From Liolophura sinensis (lineage: Eukaryota; Mollusca; Polyplacophora; Chitonida; Chitonidae): a DNA stretch of 64,000 bases. Under the pieces are notes generated by a model. The model did no database searches. It worked only from the letters and a program-made list of their open reading frames with translations, and was not told where the DNA came from. Location: contig NC_088295.1 in the NCBI RefSeq assembly GCF_032854445.1, positions 69,721,058 through 69,785,057 on the forward strand, in the 5' to 3' direction. Within the stretch, counting starts at the first letter, position 1. Every line of letters begins with the position of its first letter. This document shows, piece by piece, positions 35,183-47,071 of this stretch. The position numbers and the translations under genes are program-made.

Positions 35183-35499
35183 AGCAAGTTTGATGTCACG
35201 GGCTCCAATATTGTCAGTAATGGCCATCGCAGAATATAAACTTTCACATGCATTTTAATACGTTGACAAAAATTCTGGAAAAAAATAAATCGAACTGTTC
35301 TTGCTGGCGGTGCTCAATGGCCTTTCATCAGACATACTTCACGTTAGTGTTTTCTTTGCCTTGAATTTGCATACTCTCCATGCAAACGGCCTATTAAAAG
35401 ACAGGCTGTAAGCAAAGTATTTTCTTAAAATATAACACTGTATAACATGAAAATCGACGATACGTAATTACCTAAGAGACAAACGCACCAGGAGTTTTC

Positions 35500-35670
35500 A
35501 AAATGGTCACATGTATTACTGGTGAGATTCAGCCTCTTGTCAATTTACCTCAGTCATCGTTTTATTCCGACTATTCACGTATATAGATGCCTAATTTTAG
35601 CAGCGGTACACCCCTCCCCGAGCATTATAGCTTAAGCAGAATCATCGTAAAAATGCAGTGATGTCAGTTT
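35500..35670 (-). repeat. Repeat family R copy, 5' half
   Basis: Antisense to the family. Contains CCTCTTGTCAATTTACCTCA, GACTATTCACGTATATAGATG and TATAGCTTAAGCAGAATCAT, ending at ATGCAGTGATGTCAG. Confidence 0.75.
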
Positions 35671-35804
35671 CAATTTATTAGAAGCCACTGGTCTAGAAGT
35701 ATTCAGAATGCTGCGTTGTCATCATATTTTAATATACAATCACATTAAAACCAGGCCTCGGGAATGCTTAGTTCACCGTAGAGTCCTTGTTTATGAGGGA
35801 ATAC

Positions 35805-35927
35805 AATATAAAAGACAACACAGAAAGCAGCGACGACGGTGAGATAGTTGGCAATTGCTCACACGTGTTACTGGTTTCTTATCAATTTAGCTTAGTCAAG
35901 GTTTCCTTCCGATTATTCATGTACATT
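35805..35927 (-). repeat. Repeat family R copy
   Basis: CAGCGACGACGGTGAGATAG, TTGGCAATTGCTCACACGTG and TATCAATTTAGCTTAGTCAA are the antisense of the family's 3' half. The copy is interrupted on its right by a SINE A fragment. Confidence 0.75.
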
Positions 35928-36003
35928 GTTTTACGCTGTACTCAAGAATATTTCACTCATATGATGGCAGCCAGCATTATGGGCAGAGTCCGGGGTAAAC
36001 ACA
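35928..36003 (-). repeat. SINE family A fragment
   Basis: TTTTACGCTGTACTCAAGAA, TATTTCACTCATATGATGGC and AGCCAGCATTATGGGCAGAG match the 3' half of family A in antisense. Both ends are lost. Confidence 0.85.
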
Positions 36004-36744
36004 CGTTGTATGTCTCTTTTAATCTATTAACACAACAAAGCAACACACACGCACGTTTACAAATTCACGGTAACATTGCAAACAAAATGACTTAGATATA
36101 TATACACGCACGAGCAGATCATCTTGAACTTGTATTAATACCTCTGTCTTTATCCAGCGAGAAGATAACATATGGGAAACATTCAGTGCATGCTTGAGGA
36201 TGCAAATTAAAATCACCTCAAGTCGAATGCGTATCCCATTAATGAGAGGCTAATACGGGGTGGCAAGGATTAATGGATAACATGAGGGACATAGTCTCCT
36301 GCGAAGTGCACTTCATAAAGGGAGGGACTGGCATGCTGACGACAGTTATTAGCAAACCACGAGCCATTTTGTTTTCGAGAAACCATTACTGAGCACTTAT
36401 CCAATGGACAAGCTTTAGCATCACCATTCATCTTAACCCCACCCCCACCCCACCCCACCCCTCACCACCTCCACGCCCCTGAAGGCATCGTGATTTAAAG
36501 TACGTTTAAACACGTTTAGTGCTCGTTTGTATTGATTATAGGCCCTACATGGTGATATGTAAGTGATCCTCTCATATTTCGCAGAAAGTCAGACAGATAA
36601 GAATACATGTCGATATAAAGGCTCGATTTCCTTCTTTGCTTTTATGAAGGCCTTTCTGAATAGAGTTGAATGAAACAAAACGTCACGTTCACCAAAACAT
36701 CCATAGCAAAGTTCAACATGCTGAAGAGTACGCTAATTTGCATA
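36004..36744. other. Intergenic DNA, nothing recognised
   Basis: Contains a C-rich run (CCCCACCCCCACCCCACCCC, about 36437-36462). No gene is seen. Confidence 0.45.
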
Positions 36745-36990
36745 ATGATAAGACTTACAGCATAAAGAGCAAAACCAGAGCAAGGACGACAGTGTGATTA
36801 TTGGCAAATGGTCACACGTGACCGGTGAAATACGGTCTCTCGTCAGTTTACCTTTGTTAAGGTTTAATTATAACTATTTATTTATTTCATTGATATTTTA
36901 CGCCGTTTATTCTGACTGTTCGTGTAAATGAATAAACGGTAGCAAAAACATGCCCCCGCCCACCATGGCGTACATTAAACGCGAAAGGCT
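36745..36990 (-). repeat. Repeat family R copy with inserted SINE A tail
   Basis: Antisense R: CCAGAGCAAGGACGACAGTG, TTATTGGCAAATGGTCACAC, CGTCAGTTTACCTTTGTTAA. A short SINE A tail (about 36866-36908, TATTTATTTATTTCATTGAT + ATTTTACGCCG) interrupts it. R then resumes with ACTGTTCGTGTAAATGAATA and CCCACCATGGCG. Confidence 0.75.
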
Positions 36991-37684
36991 ATGCAATGCG
37001 AGGGAAAACATGTCTCGCCCCGCTGCTGCGCTGTAGTGGTCACCTACTATGTGTCATTGTCAAAGCTGGTCAGTCATTAGAAAGCAACATCGCAGCACCG
37101 TAATATGAAAGATGTCCAGTACGAGTAGGCTAATTAGCAGTGCAGGGCGCTTCCTTCCTATCGCATTATGAAGAATCTCAACCAAATCAGAAGCAGCCAG
37201 CTAAAGTGAAAAACAAGAAAATATGTCCAATATGCGACGCATGCGCATTTTAAAAAAAAGCACTCCAGGTTCAAGAAGAACATCACCTTAGACTCAAAGG
37301 GCTGCAGCATCAACAACAACAACACCGTCGTCTTGGTCGGAGATATAAACTGGTAATTGTTGCCTCAATATCATTGGTGTAGACGTCATTACCGATTAGC
37401 AATAACAGAAATGCTGATACACTGAGTGCAGTACATAGACCGGTAAAAATTTCCTAAAAAATTCTGGCGAGTGCCAGCCTATTTTGCTCTTTAGCCAGCA
37501 AGCTGACCCAGATTGCAGGTGACCTCAGCAAAATTATTGAATGCACTCATTTCCCGATACTGTGAAATGTGTGTGAAACACATTCGTGAACTCGCCGTGC
37601 AACAAAGTTTCATTTACTGACCGACCCTTCCGTGCTGGTCAACTCTGGCTTAACTGTGTTTTGTTTTGATTGCTCACGTAAAAG
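36991..37684. other. Region upstream of the FGF-like exon candidates
   Basis: Searched for an upstream exon. One short open patch around 37262-37350, rich in CAACAA, ends at a GTAATT site but shows no family similarity. Nothing is called. Confidence 0.35.
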
Positions 37685-37791
37685 TCTCAAACGCCCTTCA
37701 CAAGGCAAGCTTATGTCTACTCTGCGAAGAGTAGCTACCCTGGCTATCGACGTAGTGGCCAACGAGAGGGGCCTGATCAGTGTCAGCTTTG
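37685..37791 (+). CDS. Candidate exon, possibly FGF-like (penultimate exon)
   Basis: The frame is open from 37590. A plausible acceptor (TTGCTCACGTAAAAG before 37685) and a good donor (TTTG followed by GTATGT at 37792) define a 107-bp exon, close to the 104-bp middle exon typical of vertebrate FGF genes. The translated end, VATLAIDVVANERGLISVSF, resembles the FGF segment with the hydrophobic strand, then xRG/xKG and a hydrophobic pair, just before the last intron. Support is weak on its own. The donor leaves one base (phase 1), which does not fit the phase-0 acceptor of the next candidate exon at 38340. Either a small exon is missed, one site is wrong, or the gene is decayed. Confidence 0.3.
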
Positions 37792-38524
37792 GTATGTGCA
37801 CACCGAATGTTACTCACTTTAAATGTTGGAGTGTTTCTTTTGCACATGGCCGTTAAGTTATGCTAATAATAATATATCATAATGTGGGTGTATATAGAAA
37901 ATGACAAAAATATACTGAATCAGCAAAGAAACTGTGCGTGTATGGGTACAACGTATTGTTCTTAAAGTCACATGGATTTATTAACCTATTCTTAATCATT
38001 ATCATAAATAGTTGTTGATGTCGCGTCTTTGAAAAATAATTACAGACTTTAAATAGTTCTCAAGTGACAAAAGTGTCAAGTGGTCCATACTCTATATGTA
38101 AGACATTATTTTGATCCGTCACTGGGTATTAGGAGGTCGACTGCACCTTATCTTAATGCGAAGTGTACTTTGATAATCTTATTCGTTTGCACTTACTTCT
38201 GGGAATTTTAATGCATAGTTACTCTTTTGTATATATGTTCTGGAATATAATATGTTGCTATTTTTGATATTAAAATTGCATTACACAAACAATGTATCTC
38301 TCATATGTAAATATTTACATTTTATTTGTCTTACTTCAGGGACAGAAGAGCGAAATCGATCGGTTCTGGAGAGACCGGCAATGTTTGTTTGACTATTATA
38401 TGACATTTGAAGATGACAAAAACTGTCTCTTTTTAGTCCAAAAAGCATATGCTAACTGGTTCCGTGGCAACTACAGATATTTTCAGTCGATGAAAAGTAG
38501 AACATATTCACCTCGGAACAACTA

Positions 38525-40076
38525 AACTACCAGGCAAAAGAAAGGTTTCACCGTATTTTTTGTCATAAAAAAAGTAAAAGCGCGGTTCCGGCTTTGATTC
38601 TAAGCAGGACTTAGTGTATGACTGCATCGTTTCCTCTATCAGAACGCATCGTCACGAACGCAGCAATTGGAATTGTGAAATTGCGACCACATGCAAAACG
38701 TCCTTTTGAGGCATGGCTCGTGATGCACGTGCGGTAATGTTGCATAAATACTCTTGCTCGAAAGAGCAGACAATCAGTGACCGAAAAAACACCAACAGTA
38801 TGCCAAGACTTACGCAAGCACAACGAGACCAGGCCATCGGTATATCCACCATGGGAGTCTCGCAACGTCACATTGCAAGAACGTTCAACTGCAGCCAAAC
38901 CACCATCAGGAGGTTGTTGATACGCTATCAGCAGACAGGCCAGACCCAAGACAGACCAAGATCGGGAAGACCGAGGGTAGCAACTGCGGCTGAAGATCGC
39001 TACATCCGGCAGATCCATCTCCGAAACCGATTCGTCACGGCGACGTCAACAGCGGCGACGGCACTAGGCCATGTCATCAGCCCCAGAACAACACTGCGTC
39101 GTCTTCGTTCAGCTGGTTTACGACCTTACCGCCCCTTCCGTGGGATGGCCTTGACCCTTTTACACCGTCAACGCAGATTGTGATGGGCACGTATTGTACG
39201 TCGGGGACAGCGACGTGACTGGGCGAGAGTGCTGTTTACAGACGAGAGCAGGTTCTGTCTATTCAGGAACGATGGCAGAGTTCGAGTTTTCCGACGAAGA
39301 GGCGAGCGTCTCGCGCCAAACTGCGTAAGAGAGGTTTATCCGTTTGGAGGCGGAGGCGTCATGGTTTGGGGAGGGATTTGGGACCAAATGAAGACGCAGC
39401 TGGTTATTGTGCGAGGTAATCTGACTGGCCAGCGATACGTTGATAAGGTACTGAGACCTGTCGTTGTTCCTTTCCTCCAACGACAGCCAAGAGGATCGAT
39501 CTTGCAACACGACAACGCAAGGCCTCACACTGCCCGCATTGTTACAGATTACCTCGAGACCGCAAACGTCATCGTGTTGCCCTGGCCAGCCAACTCACCA
39601 GACATGTACCCCATTGGGCATCTCTGGGATCACCTTGACCGCCATTTGAGACAGCTGGTGCCTCCTCCAACTAACCAACAGGAACTTGAGCAAGCTCTTA
39701 TAAACCTATGGAACGTTATCCCTGTTGACGTCATCCGACGACTGACGACGTTAATGCGGAGGCGTGTGCTTGCTTGCATTGATGCCCAGGGTGGCCACAC
39801 TCGCTACTGATGACTGTAGTCCTTCATTTCTGTGGATACTGTGACTTTACATGCACTTGCCAGTTAACTTTACATTTGTGTAATTTTTTCTTCTGACCCC
39901 TTGCCTCTTTCATTGTGTTTTGTGGCCAATTGAATGCCAATATTTTAAAGCCTTTTTGAGAGAATATTTCACAATGATTCCTGTTTATAAACCAATCTTC
40001 TTAATTCTTATATCTGCCTTTGTTTTTGTTTTATGGGCTCAAGAAGTGGGTGAAACCTTTCTTTTGCCTGGTAGTT
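38525..40076 (+). mobile_element. Tc1-like DNA transposon, 1552 bp
   Basis: Flanked by TA duplications (38523-38524 and 40077-40078). The terminal inverted repeats are 28 bp, beginning AACTACCAGGCAAAAG and ending GGTTTCACC, and match perfectly between the two ends as read. It encodes one transposase on the plus strand. Length, TA target and gene content are typical of Tc1/mariner. The near-perfect ends and nearly open gene indicate a fairly recent insertion. Confidence 0.95.
38800..39810 (+). pseudogene. Tc1-like transposase with one in-frame stop
   Basis: The start is ATG 38800 (MPRLTQAQRDQAIG), giving 336 codons including the interruption, which is normal for the family. Order: first HTH (RHIARTFNCSQTTIRRLLIR), GRPR-type linker (DRPRSGRPRVATAAEDRYIR), second HTH (TTLRRLRSAGLRPYRPFRG), then the DDE core with LFTDESRFCL (first Asp), FGGGGVMVWGGI, QHDNARPHTARI (second Asp) and SPDMYPIGHLWDHL. 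A TGA at 39181-39183 breaks the frame; the upstream and downstream parts are in the same frame, so no indel is needed. In the last motif the usual catalytic Glu (PIEHLW) is Gly. Both changes should abolish activity. An ATG at 38713 is also in frame but lies outside the conserved start. Confidence 0.93.
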
Positions 40077-40148
40077 TATAATCGCCACCATTCACAAAAA
40101 ACACCAGGTGAACGGAAAATCCGCATCTCACTGGAGACACTAAGATGA

Positions 40149-42814
40149 AGATGTTTTTGCCGGTATCTGGATTGAAAGTCCTACATTATACAGTATTCAC
40201 TGACATTCCGTGTTTTCGGAACACTTCTTGTGGGATCTTCCACATTATAAAACACCACAATTTTTCTTTAAGTTTAAATGCACCAGTGGAATAATGCTGG
40301 CCAGTGTATTATAAATGAGCCATAGTAACATTTGTGCTGCTCTCTTTATCGAAAAATACACGCATAAGTACTAGTCTTGGCTTGATTAAAATCGATGTCC
40401 ATATACATAACACAAAAAGATCTCTTTGCTAGGTTTCATTTCTGTTCATCTTCAGACGAATCGATAAAATCGATCCACTCCGAATATGGATGCGAGGCGT
40501 TTAAAGGTTTGCGCTATACTTTGTCACTGGATAGTAAGCGAAGTATCCAAATCCGTCCGTTAATCAAGCAATATCCAATGTCAAATTCGCATTTTTTTAA
40601 TAAAATTAACATCACGATATCTTAATATATACATATTTTTTAAACGGAAAATAATAAAGTATCTCAGTTAAGCTTTTATCGCAAGTGTGAATATAAACAC
40701 CGCGGTGATATACTGAAGAAGAGAAGAAAGTTCACATTCGGAGAAATGAATTATTTTAAACATATGCAGTACAAAGTAATAAATTTGCGCGAATAGGCCT
40801 ACCATATAAAAGCAATGTCTAACCTGACGTATCCAAGCACTGCAGTTGTGGTGCACCACGTGTGCAGCATGCAGCACGCTTGTTTCTGAAAACGCGACCA
40901 TGTGCGAGTGAGAGGTCACGTGACCACTATTTCATGTGGTTGAGCAGGAAGACGTGTGCTGAATTTGGTAATCAGAAAAAAACACGCTAACAATCCTTGA
41001 GATAAACGATTCATGGCTGTTTCACGTGCCATGAGACAGTTCACAACCTGATGACACGTGTGCATCGAACGGGTAAAAAATCTGATCGCCCCAGGTCAGG
41101 ACGTCCACGTGTGACGACATATGTGGAGGGCAATCAAATTCGGTCATCTACATAATTGTTTTACGGCCGCGACATCAACCAGTAACGCACCGTTTAGGGC
41201 TGCCGCGTTTCGCTCAGCCCTTTTCGTTCCTTATCTTGGGGAGGGTCTGACACAGGTAAACCGTATTGAATGTCTGCTCTGGACATCGTTCAATTAAATT
41301 AAATGTTGAGGTCTATTTTTAACAGTTTCTGATATTTACCTACCTCAACGTTTAATCGTTGAATTAAAAAACGCCGTTGGTCCATTCAGCAAGGCAATGA
41401 GACAACATTGCCTAACTTGTGAATGGGGGAGAGGAGGGCGTGTGAGGTACTGAACAAGTCCCAATGCAGATGGCTAGTTACTGTGAAATCAAAAAGTGAC
41501 CCCACCATGCTACTGTTGACCGTGGGGGTGGGGGGGGGGGGGGACTTCAAGCTCACCTTACTGCCTAACCCTGTTTAGTATACCCTCATTACGTTCATAC
41601 ATCAGATGTATCCAGTATCAACACACTTTGTTTTATATCAGTTGTGTTGTGTTTGGAACATAAAGTTACAAGTGAAGTTTCTTTTTTTGTTCAGTACATT
41701 AACACTGCACCATATTTATACAGCCCACAGCCCCGGGTTAAGCGGGATTACACACATATTTACAAAGCATAGCGCAATATGTATTCCACACTATGATTAG
41801 GAATGGTAATTAATATCTGACATGTTTGGAAATATTTAAGAAACTTTGAAGAAAGGCAGTGGATGATTAAAGCCTTGACATTGAAGTTTCATCAGCTATG
41901 TTTTATGACGAAAATTATGTCACCGATGTGATTACACGCAACTAGGCGAGATAAGTATACCTTGATATATACATACATACACATACATGAGGAGGCTGAG
42001 TTTCTACCATTAGCTAAAGACCAAGTTAGGGCTCACTTAGGAACCTGATTCATCAAAAAGCTTGTGCCTCTTAGTTGCAATGAACCTGTTATTTACGTGC
42101 TTGTATGGCAGGAATTCCGAGGTAGTGGCTGGCGCGATTTTAATGCACCTTGTGTGTAGAAGTTTAACCATTATCAATTAGCACATCATAGAAAATCCAA
42201 CTCTGAAAGCATCCACCTGTTTTGCTGAAGGTCCAGGTTTGAATCTTATTTACCGATGAAAGTTTCCGAAAGAAAATATAATAATGGTCCCCCGAATTGG
42301 ACGTTTGCCTGCGGCATCGACATTTGTGCAATGGAATGTGGATTTCGAGTAGGGAGAAAATGATATAAATATGGAGCAGATGTCAAACAGGATCTTCGAC
42401 ACGATTTTAAACATTTTTAAGTCATATGACGATGATGAGTCTCTAGGTGTGTGTACATATATTGTGTTGTCTTGTGGCAGGGCGAGTCCATGACGCAAAA
42501 GTGCTGTCGCCACTGAAGCATCATGTCGAAGACACCAGACATGACATACCATCCAGTCACAGTACATTGACAGCAGGCTAACCAGTCATATTTCGTTGCT
42601 CTAACCTCTCAGTGCTGAGCGCCAAGCGAGGCAGCAGCAAGTCCCATTTCCATGGTATGACTCGGCCCGGATATGTCTTTTATGTTGTATTCCTGCATAA
42701 CCAAGGATTCTGTGGTGGGAGAAGCATCCTCGAGACTAACCCCTTGTGCTCATTTAAATATTCGTTAAAATTGATGACAACATAGCATTTTGAGTACCTC
42801 CAGAACGATGACGT
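40149..42814. other. Intergenic DNA without a supported gene
   Basis: A short inverted repeat lies at 41284-41372 (TTCAATTAAA...AATGTTGAGGT against ACCTCAACGTTTAATCGTTG). A poly-G run is at 41524-41543. A 105-codon minus frame (42250-42567, starts MYCDWMVCHVWCLRHDAS) has no recognised family and is not called. Confidence 0.45.
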
Positions 42815-42995
42815 GTGCATAAATTGTGTTTTCAGCTTGTTCCGCTTAAGCTATAGAGTGTAAGTCGCTGCTGTTTAGGCATTTAAATGAACAGTTGCAC
42901 CAAAGCCTATAACTGAGGTAAATTGACAAGAAACCGCATTTCCTCGATTTGCGAACTATCTCAAGTCGTTGCTGCTCTGTTTTGTCCATGCTATA
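42815..42995 (+). repeat. Repeat family R copy
   Basis: TTCCGCTTAAGCTATAGAGT, GGCATTTAAATGAACAGTTG, TGAGGTAAATTGACAAGAAA and GTCGTTGCTGCTCTG, in family order. Confidence 0.8.
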
Positions 42996-44418
42996 GCCTT
43001 TCATACTTTTGAGGAACGAAGGTGAGAACTGTCTTTTTAAACTGAAAGAACTTTGCTATCTAAGTTATTCTGGAATGCAGCTGATTATAAATGATATCTT
43101 TCTTGCCTTGTAAAACCTTTGCTTTGACTTGTAGAACGAGTGCTATTATACAGCAAAAAACGCCACATACTATTAATAAACCCAGAAAATTGTTTGTTTT
43201 GCGTTTGGATATAACATACCAAATTGTCCCACTTAATTATATATTTCTCGCATTGTATATTATATATATGCCATGTGTAAAATATGATGATTTCAATCTG
43301 CGTTACAAATTTTTAATTAAAAAAAATGTCAAAGATACGCCATCCATTGCCTTTACACTATTTCTTAACTTTTATAATGAGTATAACACACTGGTTGGCA
43401 AAATAATGAAAAAAACGTGCAACGCCTCTGACGACCCGTTGTCATAGTTGTATCTAATTGCGCTTAACCCGGGGATAAAGGATGTGAAAGCATTCACGTT
43501 TTTCACATCACCATGGTGTTTTGTGAATATTAGTAATCACAACCCGATTTTACCAAACCATTTTTGACTGTCAATATTTAAACTTTCATCAGAAGGCTTA
43601 GTTTTTGGTATAGGAAGTTGCAATTTAGACACATTTGTCTTAAGATAATACTGATGAGATGGACAAAATTATAACTTTTAGAGCCACAAAATAAGCTTTT
43701 AGATCGTATTTCTAATTTTGACTTAAGTCAGAAAAGGCTCAGTGGAATCGGACCCAGAGTCCGACTCAGTCATCTGTATTTGTAGTTTACCTAGAATTTA
43801 CATGGACAGCTTTATTTACTTTTATATACTATTTCTAACATAATGCTATGTTTTGGTTGTTTAAGAAATAAGTCCTGCTTTCATGGACTTGGAATCCCCC
43901 TGCATGACATTTGAGTGATTTACGAATATCGGCCTATATGTAAAGTACAACAACATTGTTGCCACACCGGTAGTTTGCGTCACCGTATACTAGTAGTTTG
44001 AATGTGGTTACCCAATGCTTACATTTTAATAAAAGTTTGTTAACGTATACATAGGCACATTTTCAGCTTTTAACTTACCCATTGTTGTCAATCACATTTG
44101 ATTTTAACCAAATTGAATAAATTTCATTTATTTGAAATAAAAGTCTTGTTCAGTTGATATGATGGCATTCTTTACCTGTTCAAAGGAAAACAATTTTCTG
44201 ACACAGCTGTTCATTAATTTAAGCACGACTCTCTTATTAAATTGAACCTTCCTATTAACACTTAATTAGACGTGAGATTTTGATTAACAAACCCAAGTAA
44301 TAAACTTGTATAAAATTAACACTAAGTAGTCTGTGCCTTTACCACGTGTTTGATTTGCTACTGATCTAAAAATAGGCAGAGTGATAATTAGGCTGTTACA
44401 TCATAACATCATCGCATA
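42996..44418. other. Intergenic DNA, nothing recognised
   Basis: Very AT-rich around 43080-43460, where a 118-codon frame occurs by composition rather than by any recognisable protein. Confidence 0.45.
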
Positions 44419-44993
44419 TTAAAGGAGTAGAAAACTTGAAAACATGACACTATAGGCTGAAAAGAGCACATTTTTTTATGTCTGGTGGTGCCTGCTGCAT
44501 GTTTTTGCGATTTTTCCTCGCCATACACGTAAAGCCTGAAAACGGCAAAGCTGGCATAAAGTCCATCGCGTCCTCCATCTTTAACACCCTGTAATTTATG
44601 CTGGGGGTGAGTTGCCTCTCAGCCAATGAGAGTCGTTAAAACTGCCGGCTTGTTCGTGTAAACTCGGAACCTACGTCCAACATTCCGGTTTCCCGATCGT
44701 CAAACGGAAAACGAACAGTCCTGTTCGCTACCTTCTGAGAAGAAGAGTTCTACCGGAAATGCACGAACTGCACTTCGGCGGTTTCCGACGGCAATTCTCC
44801 TCTTAACACGGAAGACTCCAGAACTAGTTCTTAGGCAAAATGGAGTCGCCCACAGCGGATTTTGGCGCTGACTTTATTTATAATTCATCAACTTGAGGTA
44901 CATATTAGAATTTTTTTATGGCATGCACCGGCGAGGAAATGCATACTCTTTTTAATGGTATTTTATTGATATTTAAATTTTCTTGTCCTTTAA
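44419..44993. mobile_element. Candidate MITE with TTAA flanks
   Basis: TTAA at 44419-44422 and 44990-44993 bracket a 567-bp segment that begins AGGAGTAGAAAACTTGAAAA and ends with the imperfect inverse (AAATTTTCTTGTCCT). The interior is non-coding and relatively GC-rich in the middle. TTAA targets are used by piggyBac-type elements. With only one copy in view, the call is tentative. Confidence 0.4.
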
Positions 44994-46054
44994 GCCTGAA
45001 GTGAGTTGCCTGACCTTTACCTTGATTACAACTATGATTCCTGGTGTGGCTTATACTGGTGAATATTGGGCAAACCTTCAAGACGCGGGTCTGGTTTGGG
45101 ATACTCGATCAATCCTGATGACATATTTTCCCAGCTATTCCGAATCATGTTCATTTTGCGAATAACACAAAAAATGCCCTTTGATATTCAATCTAACGAG
45201 AAATGACTGGTCCTAAAAAATATCACAGAAAGCCTGGAGTATCGGCTTAGAGGCTTCGAGATAGAAGTTGGGTCCTTAATTATACCGTTTTCGCGGTCTG
45301 TTCACAGCTCAGGGTCAATCCTCTGGCGCAACTGACCAACATGTGCGATGATAAAGCTCCTATCTAAAAAGTGATAACTTGTAATGGCAGAACAAACACA
45401 CTGATGTTGTAAGTACGGTGTTGCAACGGTTTAACAAAAACAAATGTGAAAATGAAAGGTGAGTGTATATGTCTATTTTAACGCCTGCTTACTAACCGTT
45501 TAGCCAATTTGCTGGACTAACATTGTCATATGAACAACACATTACATCATGAAAATGAGACATTCACAGATGTTGTTGTTCGTAATATATTTTACGGTTG
45601 TCCGTTTATGGGGCAGTGCACGAACTTGAAAAATAGCTTTAAATCAATGAAAACCAAGATGACACACAATCAAAGATTGTGAGTGTCAATAGCACCCAAC
45701 TCAGTTGTCGATAATATTTCTACATGTTCAGTTTTAAATGTTTAACAGACCAAAACATATACACCAACCACAAACGTCTCGCGTACGCAGCTGTTACTTT
45801 TATGATCTCTGATGAGTTTTCCTGACGTAAACAAATCACACAGAACCTCAGTACGGACCCACAGAAGAAGCTGTACATACTCGTCTTCTTTTAAGAACAG
45901 GCTGATTTCAAATATTTTATATTCCACCATATCAATACATTTGGTTGGTATTTGAATCAAGCTAGTGTGTGAACATCTGATCAAAATCAAAGAAATCGAT
46001 AAATATGCTAAACTTATGCACAAATGCGGTTGGTTTTTGCATTTGATCTTATGT
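44994..46054. other. Intergenic DNA without a supported gene
   Basis: No domain or repeat recognised. A 93-codon minus frame at 45742-46023 is not supported. Confidence 0.4.
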
Positions 46055-46058
46055 TACC

Positions 46059-47071
46059 TGTTACGGTATTGAAAACAGCAACAGAAAACAGACTCAGTGA
46101 CTCAATATTACAATGTAAACAATGGCTTTATATATAAAATGAGACGTACAGTTTTTACAGACAGTTCAACAACAACAACATAAAAAAAACACACACATCA
46201 GTATTACCGGTCTTTAAAAGTTTCCAGTTCACCTTTGCATCCCAAGGAACGTGTTCCAGGTGATCCAACGTAAAGACCATGGGATAAACACACAATTCAC
46301 ACAAGTCACAAATTGTCCCAGACAGGTACTTCGCCAGGTTAGCGAACGCGAACACAGTACACAGGTTACACAGAACTGGAACAGTCAAGCCTTTGAATGA
46401 TGTCACACCCGCAGAGCACAACACAGGGTAACTACAGGCATGGAGGTATAATCCACTTTAAAACAGTCAGCTCCCGCAGAAACTCACAAACGAGCCGTTC
46501 AGAGACGTAGAGTAATGTCACCTTGTGGCAGAACGAACGTCCTTTGCAAAACTGAAAACTTCAGTTTAGAGTCCTTGACGACCTTTTCGGTCAGGTGAGG
46601 TCAGCGTGTTAAACAAATTACACAGTCAACACTGTATAATCATAATAAAGATCCGAACACCAATAAACGTGACTTCCGCAGAAATTCACATAAACCAGAC
46701 ATCAGTACTACTGTGGTACACAAACGGTGCCGGCATAAAAATCTGTCCTCCCAAACGAAACTGGCATCACCAGCTCATATAAATATAATGGACTCGATAC
46801 GAGAGCGTCGCACACTCTCCTGGCTCCCAGTGGATGCAGCAAAAATACCTCCTTCCTGCACAGAAAACATGGCTTATATACGCTCCAGGTGGATTCAACT
46901 ATTTTTAGACACAGAATTAACAGCCAACGAACAGCCAGTTAAATAAACAAAGCATTGAACAAGGTGCTTTCAACCAGGTCCGCGCTGTACATATATAACA
47001 GGGCCTGTTATGCTTTCACAAAGGTCCGCAGACTAACAGTACATGAAAACGTTAAATAGTCATACATAACA
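46059..47071 (-). repeat. Solo LTR, copy 2 (inverted relative to copy 1)
   Basis: The reverse complement of the LTR at 34134-35155, about 1013 bp, with ends TGTTACGG on the left and CATACATAACA on the right. It is flanked by the direct repeat TACC (46055-46058 and 47072-47075). The TATATAAG motif is kept (antisense TTATATA near 46873). The (GTT)n run is shorter than in copy 1. Similarity is high along the whole length. It has its own target duplication and opposite orientation, so it is an independent insertion, not the partner LTR of copy 1. Confidence 0.9.

Larger units (their letters stand above)
38340..40148 (+). pseudogene. Candidate last exon, FGF-like, split by a Tc1-like transposon
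   Basis: An acceptor TTGTCTTACTTCAG precedes 38340. The frame reads GQKSEIDRFWRDRQCLFDYY, then MTFEDDKNCLFLVQKAYANW and FRG, then SMKSRTYSPRNN, and stops at TAA 38523-38525. That stop is made by the transposon's TA target plus its first base. On the far side of the element (from 40079) the same frame stays open another 23 codons to a TGA at 40146-40148. The C-x-F, then NWFRG about 25 residues on, then K-S-R-T about 14 further, match the order and spacing of the FGF last exon (CxFxE...WY/WF...GSKT, as in the FGF8 group). The Glu after CxFx is Tyr here. FGFs are secreted receptor tyrosine kinase ligands. Family call is tentative; the coding exon and its interruption are better supported. Confidence 0.42.

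Noticed and set aside
43091-43447. 118-codon frame
   Set aside because: Low-complexity AT-rich composition, no family, no splice context.
34134-47071. A single 13-kb provirus bounded by the two LTRs
   Set aside because: The LTRs are in opposite orientation, each has its own 4-bp duplication (ACGT, TACC), and no retroviral genes lie between them.
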